Virus record (IMG/VR): IMGVR_UViG_3300048103_000988
Span: 1-42,173 of that record
Strand: one strand, 5' to 3'
DNA from: a virus
DNA length: 42,173 nt
The translations under genes and the position numbers were made by a program. A model generated the notes under the pieces. That model made no database searches. It had not been told where the DNA came from and saw only the letters and a program-made list of their open reading frames with translations. Of this stretch, positions 6,032 through 13,330 are shown one piece after another. The number at the start of each line of letters is the position of its first letter. The first letter of the stretch is position 1.

Positions 6032-6100
6032 TAATAGTGTACTTTTACACGAAAGTGTGTTATAATAATATAGTTACCCCGGAGGACAGAGGTATACTAT
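6032..6100. other. Intergenic element: promoter-like 13-mer and hairpin between gp4 and its downstream gene
   Basis: This gap contains AGTGTGTTATAAT at 6054-6066 (plus strand), identical to the motif upstream of gp32, with an extended -10 (TGtTATAAT). It points toward the plus operon and is antisense to gp4. Just after it, ATAGTTACC (6070-6078) pairs with GGTA (6091-6094) and ACTAT (6096-6100), with one bulged base and a 12-base loop rich in GGAGGA/AGAGG. A run of T follows on the plus strand (6100-6105). ACAC-GAAA-GTGT (6047-6058) makes a further small hairpin. The gp4 stop codon lies inside the larger stem. The role is unclear; promoter, processing site or attenuator are all possible. Confidence 0.4.
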
Positions 6101-6564
6101 TTTTTCTTCTTCTTTATAGGACCACCGACTAATTTTATTCCAAGACTTTTAAGAGTATCTTCAGTCCAGACTTCAAACTTCCAACCACGATCTTCTGCAT
6201 ATTTCTGTGCAGCATTCCATTTATCAGTATTTTTAATATAGGTAGTTACCTCATTAATATATCTTTTAGTCTGACGTGCAGGTTTTTTAGGAGGAGCTGT
6301 TTCTTTCTTTGGCTTGATTTCTATAAGTATAATGTCACCATTATCCATTTTAATAAGTAGATCTACAAAATACCGATGATACTTTTTATCGACTTTATAT
6401 TTGTATGGCACAACAACTTCTTCGGAGTTCCAAGCAACAACCTTTGAATTATTTTCACACCACTTAAATGCTTGTCTTTCCCATAAAGATCTATACGTAA
6501 CTTTACTTGGATCACCCACATATTTTTCTGGTTTTTTTATTTTGTATCTACCTGAATAAGCCAT
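6097..6564 (-). CDS. 4: gp4 head-completion protein, endonuclease fold
   Basis: A 155-residue homologue of T4 gp4 (about 150 residues), the head-completion protein added to DNA-filled heads before the tail joins. The N-terminus YSGRYKIKKPEKYVGDP followed by TYRSLWERQ (24-31) is the family signature. A TnsA-like PD-(D/E)xK nuclease pattern is visible: Glu29 in WER, Asp68 in HRYFVDL, and Glu82-x-Lys84 in IEIKPK. The C-terminal part (AAQKYAEDRGWKFEVWTEDTL) also follows T4 closely, and a KKKK tail ends the protein. It is the first gene of the minus operon, 32 bases from a late promoter box at 6603-6596. No strong SD precedes the ATG. The stop codon lies in the intergenic hairpin. The nuclease residues are intact. 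Confidence 0.92.
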   Translation of the reverse strand: MAYSGRYKIKKPEKYVGDPSKVTYRSLWERQAFKWCENNSKVVAWNSEEVVVPYKYKVDKKYHRYFVDLLIKMDNGDIILIEIKPKKETAPPKKPARQTKRYINEVTTYIKNTDKWNAAQKYAEDRGWKFEVWTEDTLKSLGIKLVGGPIKKKKK

Positions 6565-6571
6565 ATAAATA
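6564..6571 (+). promoter_or_regulatory. Late promoter of the baseplate operon
   Basis: TATAAATA at 6564-6571 on the plus strand exactly matches the T4 late promoter consensus, 45 bases before the gp48 ATG. Its first base is also the first base of the gp4 start codon on the other strand. Transcription would begin near 6578 and run into the plus operon. Confidence 0.7.
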
Positions 6572-6595
6572 AAGATATAGTAGTTAATGTATTCT

Positions 6596-6603
6596 TATTT
6601 ATA
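6596..6603 (-). promoter_or_regulatory. Late promoter of the gp4 to tape-measure operon
   Basis: TATAAATA on the minus strand at 6603-6596, 31 bases before the gp4 ATG. Transcription would begin near 6589 and run leftwards. It faces the plus-strand late promoter at 6564-6571, so the two transcripts would overlap by roughly ten bases at their 5' ends. Confidence 0.7.
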
Positions 6604-6616
6604 GGATAAAAATAGT

Positions 6617-7414
6617 ATGTCTGATTCTAAAATTTACGTTTTTCCCGAAACTATCAGAGAAAAAGCTGAATCTGGTTATCCCTTTGTTTCGTTTAGCTTT
6701 ATAAAAAGAAATCTGCCGAATAATCCTCAGGTTTATTTGTATTTACCACCCGGCTTTTCTGTTCCTGATGGTGCGGCTTATGGTAATGTGGATTTAGGTA
6801 TTATTGGTGCAAAGGCTGATCTTTCTAATGATAATACTAAAGGCGCTCTAGCAAACGAAGCGGGTGGAAAATTTTTAAAAATGCTTGGTGCCGATGCAGT
6901 TTTTACCAAAAGACAAATAGATGCTGGTATGGCATTGAATCCTAATACTGTATTAGCATTTGATAATGTTACAGTAAGATCATTTAATTTTCAATTTAAA
7001 TTAGTTGCTGAATCTGACAAAGAAGCTAATCAGATATTAATAATCGAAAATTTATTTAGAGCTGCTTTATATCCAGAAGTAAAAGACAATTTATATCTAG
7101 AGTATCCTCCAACATTTAAAATTCAATTTTATCATGGAGAACAAGAAAATACATTTATGCCACAAATACAAGAATGCTTTCTAGCTAATATCACTACTAC
7201 ATATAATGCTAGTTCAAATATGTTTCATGCCGATGGGGCGCCATCTGAGATTGATATGTCATTAACATTTACAGAGACGAAGGCAAACACAAGAAATGAT
7301 TTATATGCTGATGGAGATTATACTGGAGGAGCCAGTGAAAGCGTAGATGAGTCAATTAATAGTATTAAAGATAAGATTAAAGATAAACTGAAATCATTAC
7401 GAGATATATTTTAG
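6617..7414 (+). CDS. 48: gp48-like baseplate tail-tube cap protein
   Basis: A 265-residue protein, shorter than T4 gp48 (364). gp48 closes the hub with gp54 and links it to the tail tube. The tube-like core is visible in the second half: VRSFNFQFKLVAESDKEA, a helix LIIENLFRAALYPE, YPPTFKIQFYHG, then CFLANITTTYNASSNMFH with DGAPSEIDMSLTFTETKA. The last part is the beta-hairpin and strand pattern shared by gp48, gp54 and tube proteins. The C-terminus is a short Lys/Asp-rich helix. It is the first gene of the plus-strand late operon, with a late promoter box 45 bases upstream and a weak GGAT SD. Assignment to gp48 rather than a tube paralogue rests on the TFTETKA ending and on position beside gp53 and the hub genes. 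Confidence 0.75.
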   Translation: MSDSKIYVFPETIREKAESGYPFVSFSFIKRNLPNNPQVYLYLPPGFSVPDGAAYGNVDLGIIGAKADLSNDNTKGALANEAGGKFLKMLGADAVFTKRQIDAGMALNPNTVLAFDNVTVRSFNFQFKLVAESDKEANQILIIENLFRAALYPEVKDNLYLEYPPTFKIQFYHGEQENTFMPQIQECFLANITTTYNASSNMFHADGAPSEIDMSLTFTETKANTRNDLYADGDYTGGASESVDESINSIKDKIKDKLKSLRDIF

Positions 7415-7422
7415 GAGTATAT

Positions 7423-8490
7423 ATGCCATTTTTTAATCAATTTCCAAAAATAATGTATGACTTTAATCGTACTGGTACCGCGCAACAAATGGTTAATATA
7501 TTTAGATCTGTTAGGCCACAATCTAGTTTATTAAACGATTCTACGTTATATAAAAAATTCACTATTCCAGATGGAATGAGACCTGATGTAATATCTGAAA
7601 AATTATATGGCACTACTGACTATTATTGGACGTTTTTTATTATTAATGATTTTTTACATGATGGGTTACAAGCATGGCCAATGTCAGAAAAAGCTATGAG
7701 ATCTCACATGGATAAAAATTATTCTGGATTAGCTTTGCAATTTACTCCTACTACATTAAATTTAGATGGTACAGTTGCTACTAAAAACTCACTTGCTGGT
7801 AAGCTTGAACTTGGTGCATTTATTTATGGATTAACATCAGGAGCTATTGGTAGAATTATAAGAAAAGATTTAGACTTAAATATAATTGTAGTAGATGATG
7901 TTATACCGGGTGTTCAAGGTCGTAATCCACAAACTGGATCAATTGATAATAATATAGAAGGTGGATCATTTAAAACTAATGAGTATCTACAATCAGAGTG
8001 GACTGATTTAGAAGGTGTTACAAGAACCCTTGCATCGGGCTCTGACACTTTACTTACCCTTAAGCCTGATAAGATTTTTAATTATGCAGAAGCACCCGCA
8101 TTTTATTATTTAGAAGGTGATCCAGAAGAAAGACCCGTTACAACACCGGACATAATACCTACGCAAGCTTCACAAATTACACCAGTATATTCAGAGCTTC
8201 AATGGAATTTAAATTTACAATCAGAAATTAAAAACTTTGATCTAGATCAGCTAAATCAAAATGCTTTAGGCGATAAAGCATTTATTGCAACAAATACTAG
8301 TGTTGGAGAACCATTAATATCTAGTGGGGGTTATCAGCCTTCTAATGATGATATAAGTGGTCAAATTGTATATAAATCGAATAGAGATTTTGTTAAAGAT
8401 AAAAACGATGCAAGGTCAGTTATAGAAGTTATTAATCCAGCATTTATAGGTAATTTTATTGAAGAATTTGAGAGAGTACTAAATGCTTAA
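7423..8490 (+). CDS. 53: gp53 baseplate wedge protein
   Basis: A 355-residue homologue of T4 gp53 (196 residues), which joins neighbouring wedges around the hub. The conserved N-terminal domain covers about residues 1-100: FFNQFPKIMYDF, FTIPDGMRPDVISEKLYG (47-64) and DYYWTFFIINDFLHDGLQAW. The 'RPDVISEKLYG..DYYW' pattern is the LysM-like signature of this family. The remaining 250 residues add strands such as GAFIYGLTSGAIGRIIR and a Pro-rich stretch near 225-250, with no match I can name. TTAGGAG ends eight bases before the ATG. The 3' end overlaps the hub gene by eight bases (ATGCTTAA), indicating coupled translation. It is much longer than in T4, as marine versions tend to be. Confidence 0.88.
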   Translation: MPFFNQFPKIMYDFNRTGTAQQMVNIFRSVRPQSSLLNDSTLYKKFTIPDGMRPDVISEKLYGTTDYYWTFFIINDFLHDGLQAWPMSEKAMRSHMDKNYSGLALQFTPTTLNLDGTVATKNSLAGKLELGAFIYGLTSGAIGRIIRKDLDLNIIVVDDVIPGVQGRNPQTGSIDNNIEGGSFKTNEYLQSEWTDLEGVTRTLASGSDTLLTLKPDKIFNYAEAPAFYYLEGDPEERPVTTPDIIPTQASQITPVYSELQWNLNLQSEIKNFDLDQLNQNALGDKAFIATNTSVGEPLISSGGYQPSNDDISGQIVYKSNRDFVKDKNDARSVIEVINPAFIGNFIEEFERVLNA

Positions 8491-9826
8491 TTCAGCAAAA
8501 ACAACTTCTGGAGCAGCTATTAGTCCAGCGTCTTATCAACTCGTTGGTGTCAAAATAACTATGAGTAATGATGCTACAATAGACATAACAAATCTAGTTA
8601 GTGATATAACTGTATCAGAAAGTATGTTTTTATCTTCCATTACTACAGTATTACATATTGTTGATGGATTTGATTTATTGCGTAAAGCCCATTTAACTGG
8701 TGGGGAAAAAGTACATATAAAAATAATGAGAAAAAATAATAGTGATGAATCGTATAGTACTGCCGAAAATAAATTTGATATAACATGTCATTTATCACGA
8801 ATAGTTAATCACGTAAAACCTAAGGCTGGTATTCAAACGTATATGCTGTCATGTCTAAGTGAGCATGCATTTATTAGTCAAATGAAATCTATTAGTAGAT
8901 CATTTAATTCTAATTCAAATGCACTCGTACGAGATATATGTTTAAATGATCTTAAGTATCCTGGTAAAACTAATTTTAGTGATAAAAACTTACCAGTTAT
9001 TTCCGGAATATATCCTAACTTAAAACCAATAGACGCAATACATTGGCTACTTAGAAATATTGATGACGAGGATACACCTTTTTTCTTTTATGAAACTGTG
9101 GTTGAAGGCCTTCAACTTAATTCTTATAATGAATTAGTTGAGCAAGAAGTTTTTAAAAAATATAACAACACTCCCTTTTATATTAATAAATTTGAAACAA
9201 AAGAACACTTTGATGAAGCTCAATGTAAAATTATTAATATGTCGTCGGACTTTGATATGCGTAAATTTGATCAAATTGGAGATGGTGCGTTTTCTGGAAT
9301 TGTGCATAATGTCGATATTGCAAATAAAAAATATACCATAAATAGTTTTGATCACTCTCTTAAAAATAACATAAAATTAAATAATTATGCTGGAGTATCA
9401 AAAAATATAAAATTTGATGACACTGGACTAAATGAAAGTTATAGTTCTAAAGAATTTTTTGTTTCTTCAAACTCTAAATCTTTTGAAGGCGAAAAAATAA
9501 CCTATCATGAAAAAATAAAAGATAGCATATCAGCAAAAAATTCTTATTTTCAAAATATTAGATTTATGGGATTAGAAATAGAATTATATGGTGATTTTAA
9601 TTTATGTCCCGGAAAAATAATAGAGTTAAAAATAGTAAAAAGCACTGATGTTAATATACTAGAAAGTAATCAAAAAGAAGGAATGATTGACAAGCATTTA
9701 TCTGGCAAATATTTAGTAGCAGCTGTAGATCATGTATTCGATGGAGATGAATACAGATGTTCGGTTAGTATACATAAAGATAGTCTAAATTATGATTTAG
9801 ATTCTAACATAACAATTGGAACATAA
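8483..9826 (+). CDS. 27: gp27-like baseplate hub protein
   Basis: A 447-residue protein between gp53 and the gp5 spike, where the trimeric hub that holds the spike is expected (T4 gp27, 391 residues). The sequence has the usual hub layout: an N-terminal beta domain (ITMSNDATIDITNLVSDITV, then TTVLHIVDGFDLL), a helix-rich segment with LKPIDAIHWLLRN near residues 181-193, and a C-terminal beta part with GLEIELYGDFNLCPGKIIEL and LVAAVDHVFDGDEYRCSVSI. 'L..G..IEL.I......L.GKYLV..V.H.F' is characteristic of gpD/gp27-type hubs. It is richer in Lys and Asn than its neighbours. Its start overlaps gp53 by eight bases, and gp5 follows after two bases. The identity is supported by fold pattern and neighbours rather than by a strict motif. 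Confidence 0.7.
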   Translation: MLNSAKTTSGAAISPASYQLVGVKITMSNDATIDITNLVSDITVSESMFLSSITTVLHIVDGFDLLRKAHLTGGEKVHIKIMRKNNSDESYSTAENKFDITCHLSRIVNHVKPKAGIQTYMLSCLSEHAFISQMKSISRSFNSNSNALVRDICLNDLKYPGKTNFSDKNLPVISGIYPNLKPIDAIHWLLRNIDDEDTPFFFYETVVEGLQLNSYNELVEQEVFKKYNNTPFYINKFETKEHFDEAQCKIINMSSDFDMRKFDQIGDGAFSGIVHNVDIANKKYTINSFDHSLKNNIKLNNYAGVSKNIKFDDTGLNESYSSKEFFVSSNSKSFEGEKITYHEKIKDSISAKNSYFQNIRFMGLEIELYGDFNLCPGKIIELKIVKSTDVNILESNQKEGMIDKHLSGKYLVAAVDHVFDGDEYRCSVSIHKDSLNYDLDSNITIGT

Positions 9827-9828
9827 AA

Positions 9829-10791
9829 ATGTTAAGTAGAAAACGTGATAGTTTTATTGGTTCTCCCTTTGCATGGTTTACAGGTGTGGTAGAAGATATA
9901 AACGATCCTGAAAAGCTAGGGCGAGTACGAGTACGATGTTTTGGTTACCATAGTGAAGACTTGGCTGACATTGCGACTGATTCGTTACCTTGGGCAACTG
10001 TCATGGGGCCGACTAACTCTGCAAATATATCTGGTATTGGTACAACCACTCATGGATTAGTGAATGGCTCATGGGTAGTCGGATTTTTTAGAGATGGGCA
10101 AAGCGCACAAGACCCAATTATTATGGGAACGGTCGGATCAACCTATGAGGAAAAACCTAGTATAGATACTGGCTTTTCAGATCCTTCTGAGACATATCCA
10201 AAGTTTCAGCAAGATACCGATGGTACAGATTTAGAATCAGATTACATCGATACTAACCTGTTAGCACGTGGCACGAACACCATTACACGAGAACTTGATA
10301 CTGTAACTGAAGAACCTGCCACAGCTTATGCAGCAGAGTATCCAAATAATAAAGTAACACAAACAACATCTGGCCATATTATTGAAATAGATGATACACC
10401 AGGTGCTGAAAGAATTAATGTAAGACATCGCTCTGGTACATTCGTAGAGATACATCCGAATGGTGATGTTGTACAGAATAATGGTAACCGATTCCAAATA
10501 ACAACTGGTAATGATAATGTTCATATAACTGGTGTATGTAATCTAACAATCGATCAAGACTGCAATACAACTATCTTAGGTGATTGGAATATCGATGTAA
10601 CAGGTAATAAAAACGAAACGATTGGTGGTAACGTAACAGAAGACGTCGGTGGTAGTGTTAATGAAACTGTTGCTGGTAGCGTAACAGAAACTTATACTGG
10701 TAGTCAAACAACAAAAGCAGCATCAATGGACATCGATGCAACCAGTGGTGATATCGACATGGATTCAAAAGGCGACATTTTATTAAACTAG
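9829..10791 (+). CDS. 5: gp5-like tail spike, OB fold plus beta-helix, no lysozyme
   Basis: A 320-residue central spike protein. Residues about 14-105 form the OB-fold that binds the hub ring (WFTGVVEDINDPEKLGRVRV, then DSLPWATVMG, GSWVVGFFRDG and DPIIMGTVG). A Thr/Glu-rich linker follows (about 110-200). The C-terminus is the triple-stranded beta-helix needle. HRSGTFVEIHPNGDV leads into octad repeats of the VxGxxxET type around 253-292 (VTGNKNET, IGGNVTED, VGGSVNET, VAGSVTET). T4 gp5 (575 residues) carries a lysozyme domain between these parts; it is absent here, so this spike should puncture without digesting peptidoglycan itself. The gene follows the hub gene after two bases and is followed by the PAAR tip gene. 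SD support is weak, consistent with translational coupling. Confidence 0.88.
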   Translation: MLSRKRDSFIGSPFAWFTGVVEDINDPEKLGRVRVRCFGYHSEDLADIATDSLPWATVMGPTNSANISGIGTTTHGLVNGSWVVGFFRDGQSAQDPIIMGTVGSTYEEKPSIDTGFSDPSETYPKFQQDTDGTDLESDYIDTNLLARGTNTITRELDTVTEEPATAYAAEYPNNKVTQTTSGHIIEIDDTPGAERINVRHRSGTFVEIHPNGDVVQNNGNRFQITTGNDNVHITGVCNLTIDQDCNTTILGDWNIDVTGNKNETIGGNVTEDVGGSVNETVAGSVTETYTGSQTTKAASMDIDATSGDIDMDSKGDILLN

Positions 10792-10800
10792 GAGAATAAT

Positions 10801-11091
10801 ATGCCAGGCATTACAAGAAAAGGTGACTCACATCAAGGGCATGCAAGTCCTACTCCTAACCCGTTTCATAAAACAACTTATACTGCAGGTTCTCCTAATG
10901 TAAAAGTAAATGGTAAAGACGCAATAAGAGAAGGGGATTCTACTGGTTGTGGAGATACGGCGGTAGGTAAAAGTAGTAGAGTAATTGTAAATGGTAAAGG
11001 TGTTCATCGTATTGGTGATTCAACAAGTGGTCATGGTAGCTGGGTTCCAAACGCTTCAGCAGCTGGATCAGGAAATGTAATTGCGGGGTGA
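10801..11091 (+). CDS. PAAR-domain spike tip protein (gp5.4-like)
   Basis: A 96-residue PAAR protein that would cap the blunt end of the gp5 needle and sharpen it. The start MPGITRKGDSHQGH and the repeated GDS turns (GDSHQGH, GDSTGCGD, GDSTSGHGSW) define the family. Metal ligand candidates are the histidines of SHQGH and SGHGSW and the single Cys of STGCG. The strand repeats VKVNGKDAIREGDS and VIVNGKGVHRIGDS are internal duplicates typical of PAAR folds. TAGGAG ends just before the ATG. The gene follows gp5 directly, as in T4, where gp5.4 is the tip. No toxin or effector domain is fused. Confidence 0.92.
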   Translation: MPGITRKGDSHQGHASPTPNPFHKTTYTAGSPNVKVNGKDAIREGDSTGCGDTAVGKSSRVIVNGKGVHRIGDSTSGHGSWVPNASAAGSGNVIAG

Positions 11092-11094
11092 TGA

Positions 11095-11448
11095 ATGGCT
11101 AAACCAAATTATGCTGCACTACTTGCTTCGATTGCACAAAAGGATCAGGAGATAAAAACTTTGACTGCAGAAATTGCAGACCTTACATCTAAAATTAATG
11201 ATGCTAGTCGTTCGCAATCTCAAAAGGACGCAGATGCAGCAACGAAGACATCGAAGGAATCGCAAAAAACAAGTAAGGAAGCAGCAAAGGAAGTAGACAT
11301 ATTAGCATGCTATGTGTTTCCTGAGCCTATAACAAAAGAAGAAGAAAATTTATTTAATTATGTTTCAGAAGAATATATTATCGATAATCCTGGAGCAGTA
11401 TCCTCTTATGTTGGAAAATACTATGGAGAAAACGGAGAATTGCAATGA
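11095..11448 (+). CDS. Coiled-coil protein of unknown function in the hub cluster
   Basis: A 117-residue protein. The first third is a regular heptad helix (AQKDQEIKTLTAEIADLTSK). A low-complexity Lys/Ser/Ala/Thr region follows (SQSQKDADAATKTSKESQK). The C-terminal 45 residues are acidic and aromatic (CYVFPEPITKEEENLFNYVS) and may form a small domain. The ATG at 11095 lies three bases after the PAAR stop; GCGGGGTGATG gives a modest SD. Its end overlaps the following gene by four bases (ATGA). I do not recognise the family. Its position between the spike tip and a fibre-like protein suggests an accessory structural or assembly factor, but nothing in the sequence proves it. Confidence 0.75.
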   Translation: MAKPNYAALLASIAQKDQEIKTLTAEIADLTSKINDASRSQSQKDADAATKTSKESQKTSKEAAKEVDILACYVFPEPITKEEENLFNYVSEEYIIDNPGAVSSYVGKYYGENGELQ

Positions 11449-13049
11449 GTTTAACTAAAAGATCAGTAAAGGGTAGCGCACTTACTTATGGTGAAATGGA
11501 TGATAATTTCACACATCTAGGTGGTGATGGATCTTATCAATTTCCCGCGACTGATGGTGCTATAGATCAAGTTTTAGCTACGAATGGTAGTGGTCAACTT
11601 AGCTTTATTAATCCTTCAACATTAACAACAGATTTACCTATAAAACATAATATGGGAACTGATGGAGCGTTAGTAGAAACCAACGTGCTTTCCATTGGAG
11701 GAACTCAATCTAATAAAAAAGATACCATTAATATAGGGCAAAGAGGAAGTGTCAATATTGCTGAAGTTAATGTTTATGCTGGAGATACAGGTAAAGTTAT
11801 TTTACATTATGGCGATGAAAATAACCCAGATCTTGCAACATTACAAGAATCTCAAAGATTACATACTACTGAAAGAGGTATACATGTAGGATCTAATTTG
11901 GTTGGTACCGGCACGTATACTGCAGGAGATAACCAAATTAACAATGATAGAGGTTTTGGTTTTGTAGTTGGATCTGGAATTGAAAATTATGGCTATAATA
12001 CATTTGCTGTAGGCCAAAACCACGATATAAGTTCATATTCAAATAATAATTTTGTTATGGGTTATAATGTTGATACTACATTATATGTTCATCAATCGAT
12101 GGGAATTGGTACAAATATTAAGCTGAAAGGAGGCCACAGCGGCCTAGCTAAACACGAAGGGATGCTTGCAATCGGAAAATATGTGGAAGTTGATGACACC
12201 GGTGCAGTAGGTATTGGAACCGGTTTATCAAATTCATATTTAAAAGCTACCGGTAGAGGTGCAATTGCATTAGGTGATCAATCACAAGCTACATCCAGTT
12301 ATGCCTTTGCTCAAGGCGATACACAAGATGCTGGATCTCCTTTAGGTTTCATGAAGCCTACAGCATCTGCAACAAATGCTGTTTGTTTTGGTCCTAATAC
12401 AGTTTCAACCGCTTCGAGCTTTTCAGTTGGTAAATTTAATAGAATTTCTGGTTCTGGATGTATTTTACAAGTAGCAATCGGTGACTATAATAACGTGCTT
12501 ACTAATCGTTCAGTTGTTATTGGCCAAAGCAATGTAGCACAAGTAAATCCAGAGAATGTAGCAGGTATACCTGCATCATGCTTTGCAGTAGGTAGTACGA
12601 ATACTGTAAGGGGTGATCATGGTATGGCACTAGGTAAAGACAATATTATCGGTACTTATCAAGTAGGAAATATTTTAATCGGTATAGGTAATAAATCTCC
12701 TCAGAGAAACAATAGTGGTGGTTGGGCTTCTATGGGAGATGGGCAAGTGGTCGTCGGTCGGTTTAATGAAGTACATTCCGAATATACTTCTGCAGATTAT
12801 ACTTATGGGTTTGTACAACCTTTAGCTTTAAGCGTAGGTACCGGTACTGCAGACGGTTCTAGATATACTTCAATGGCAATAGGACCACGAAGTAATACTA
12901 AAACAAATGGTGAAGCTAAATTTTGTGGTATTATAATGCAAGCTCTTGCAGAATCTAAAAGTTATACAGATGCAGAAGCTGCTGCTTCCAATGATATACC
13001 TGCAGGTGGTTTATATAGAACAGATAACACAGTAAAGATAAAAACTTAA
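11445..13049 (+). CDS. Fibre-like structural protein with YadA-head-type repeats
   Basis: A 534-residue protein. The N-terminus carries the fibre-type motif ALTYGEMDDNFTHLGG (12-27), followed by DGAIDQVLATNGSGQLSF, both common in marine phage fibres. From roughly residue 170 to 460 it is built of short loops of the type AIALGDQSQATSSYAFAQGD, FAVGQNHDIS, VAIGDYNNVL and FAVGSTNTVRGDHGMALGKD. This is the degenerate Hep_Hag/YadA-head repeat that forms a trimeric left-handed beta-roll. The C-terminus has a short helix and the ending GGLYRTDNTVKIKT seen in many phage virion proteins. Its start overlaps the preceding gene (ATGA). Its place inside the hub cluster, away from the fibre genes, is unusual and hints at a baseplate or whisker-like appendage. 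Adhesin-like fold: likely. Location and role: unknown. Confidence 0.82.
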   Translation: MSLTKRSVKGSALTYGEMDDNFTHLGGDGSYQFPATDGAIDQVLATNGSGQLSFINPSTLTTDLPIKHNMGTDGALVETNVLSIGGTQSNKKDTINIGQRGSVNIAEVNVYAGDTGKVILHYGDENNPDLATLQESQRLHTTERGIHVGSNLVGTGTYTAGDNQINNDRGFGFVVGSGIENYGYNTFAVGQNHDISSYSNNNFVMGYNVDTTLYVHQSMGIGTNIKLKGGHSGLAKHEGMLAIGKYVEVDDTGAVGIGTGLSNSYLKATGRGAIALGDQSQATSSYAFAQGDTQDAGSPLGFMKPTASATNAVCFGPNTVSTASSFSVGKFNRISGSGCILQVAIGDYNNVLTNRSVVIGQSNVAQVNPENVAGIPASCFAVGSTNTVRGDHGMALGKDNIIGTYQVGNILIGIGNKSPQRNNSGGWASMGDGQVVVGRFNEVHSEYTSADYTYGFVQPLALSVGTGTADGSRYTSMAIGPRSNTKTNGEAKFCGIIMQALAESKSYTDAEAAASNDIPAGGLYRTDNTVKIKT

Positions 13050-13064
13050 TTGAAGGATAACGAA

Positions 13065-13295
13065 ATGGCAATTACAAAAACAACTGAATTAAAAAAAGTA
13101 GATATCATATTTCCTCGTGGTGTTACGGATAAAGGCGAAGCAGATTTGCACATTACGATGAGAGATACGTGGGACGATCCAGACGATGCAGAGCTTCCCT
13201 TTATAAAGCAAAGGGTAGATGCCGTTGGACCGGGTGAAGATGTATCTGGTTATCCACAGTTTGTTCAAGATTTAGCTGCTTGGTTACAGAGTTAA
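13065..13295 (+). CDS. Small conserved protein of marine phage structural regions
   Basis: A 76-residue protein. An upstream TTG at 13050 is in frame, but GAAGGA at 13052-13057 lies eight bases before ATG 13065, so the ATG is chosen. The start MAITKTTELKKVDIIFP and the end GPGEDVSGYPQFVQDLAAWL match a pattern I have seen in small proteins beside fibre or baseplate genes of marine phages. The middle is predicted to be two or three strands (ADLHITMRDTW). No catalytic motif or membrane segment is present. It lies 15 bases after the YadA-like gene and before the gp25 promoter. The function is unknown. Confidence 0.75.
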   Translation: MAITKTTELKKVDIIFPRGVTDKGEADLHITMRDTWDDPDDAELPFIKQRVDAVGPGEDVSGYPQFVQDLAAWLQS

Positions 13296-13317
13296 CTTAA
13301 ACAGCTGCACTAAAAGG

Positions 13318-13325
13318 TATAAATA
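13318..13325 (+). promoter_or_regulatory. Late promoter fused to the gp25 SD and start
   Basis: TATAAATA at 13318-13325 followed by AAGGT and the gp25 ATG (13331). The whole 18-base block is identical to the one at 6026-6009 on the minus strand. A transcript starting six to eight bases after the box would begin at or beside the start codon. The SD would then act only on read-through transcripts from upstream. Confidence 0.6.
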
Positions 13326-13330
13326 AAGGT

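Noticed and set aside
6070-6105. Small RNA from the promoter-like motif at 6054-6066 to the T run
   Set aside because: The start site would fall inside the hairpin and the product would be only about 30 bases, so a discrete small RNA is not convincing.
9338-9345. CATAAATA inside the hub gene as a late promoter
   Set aside because: It lies about 490 bases before the next start, is not an exact match, and occurs in AT-rich coding sequence where chance matches are expected.
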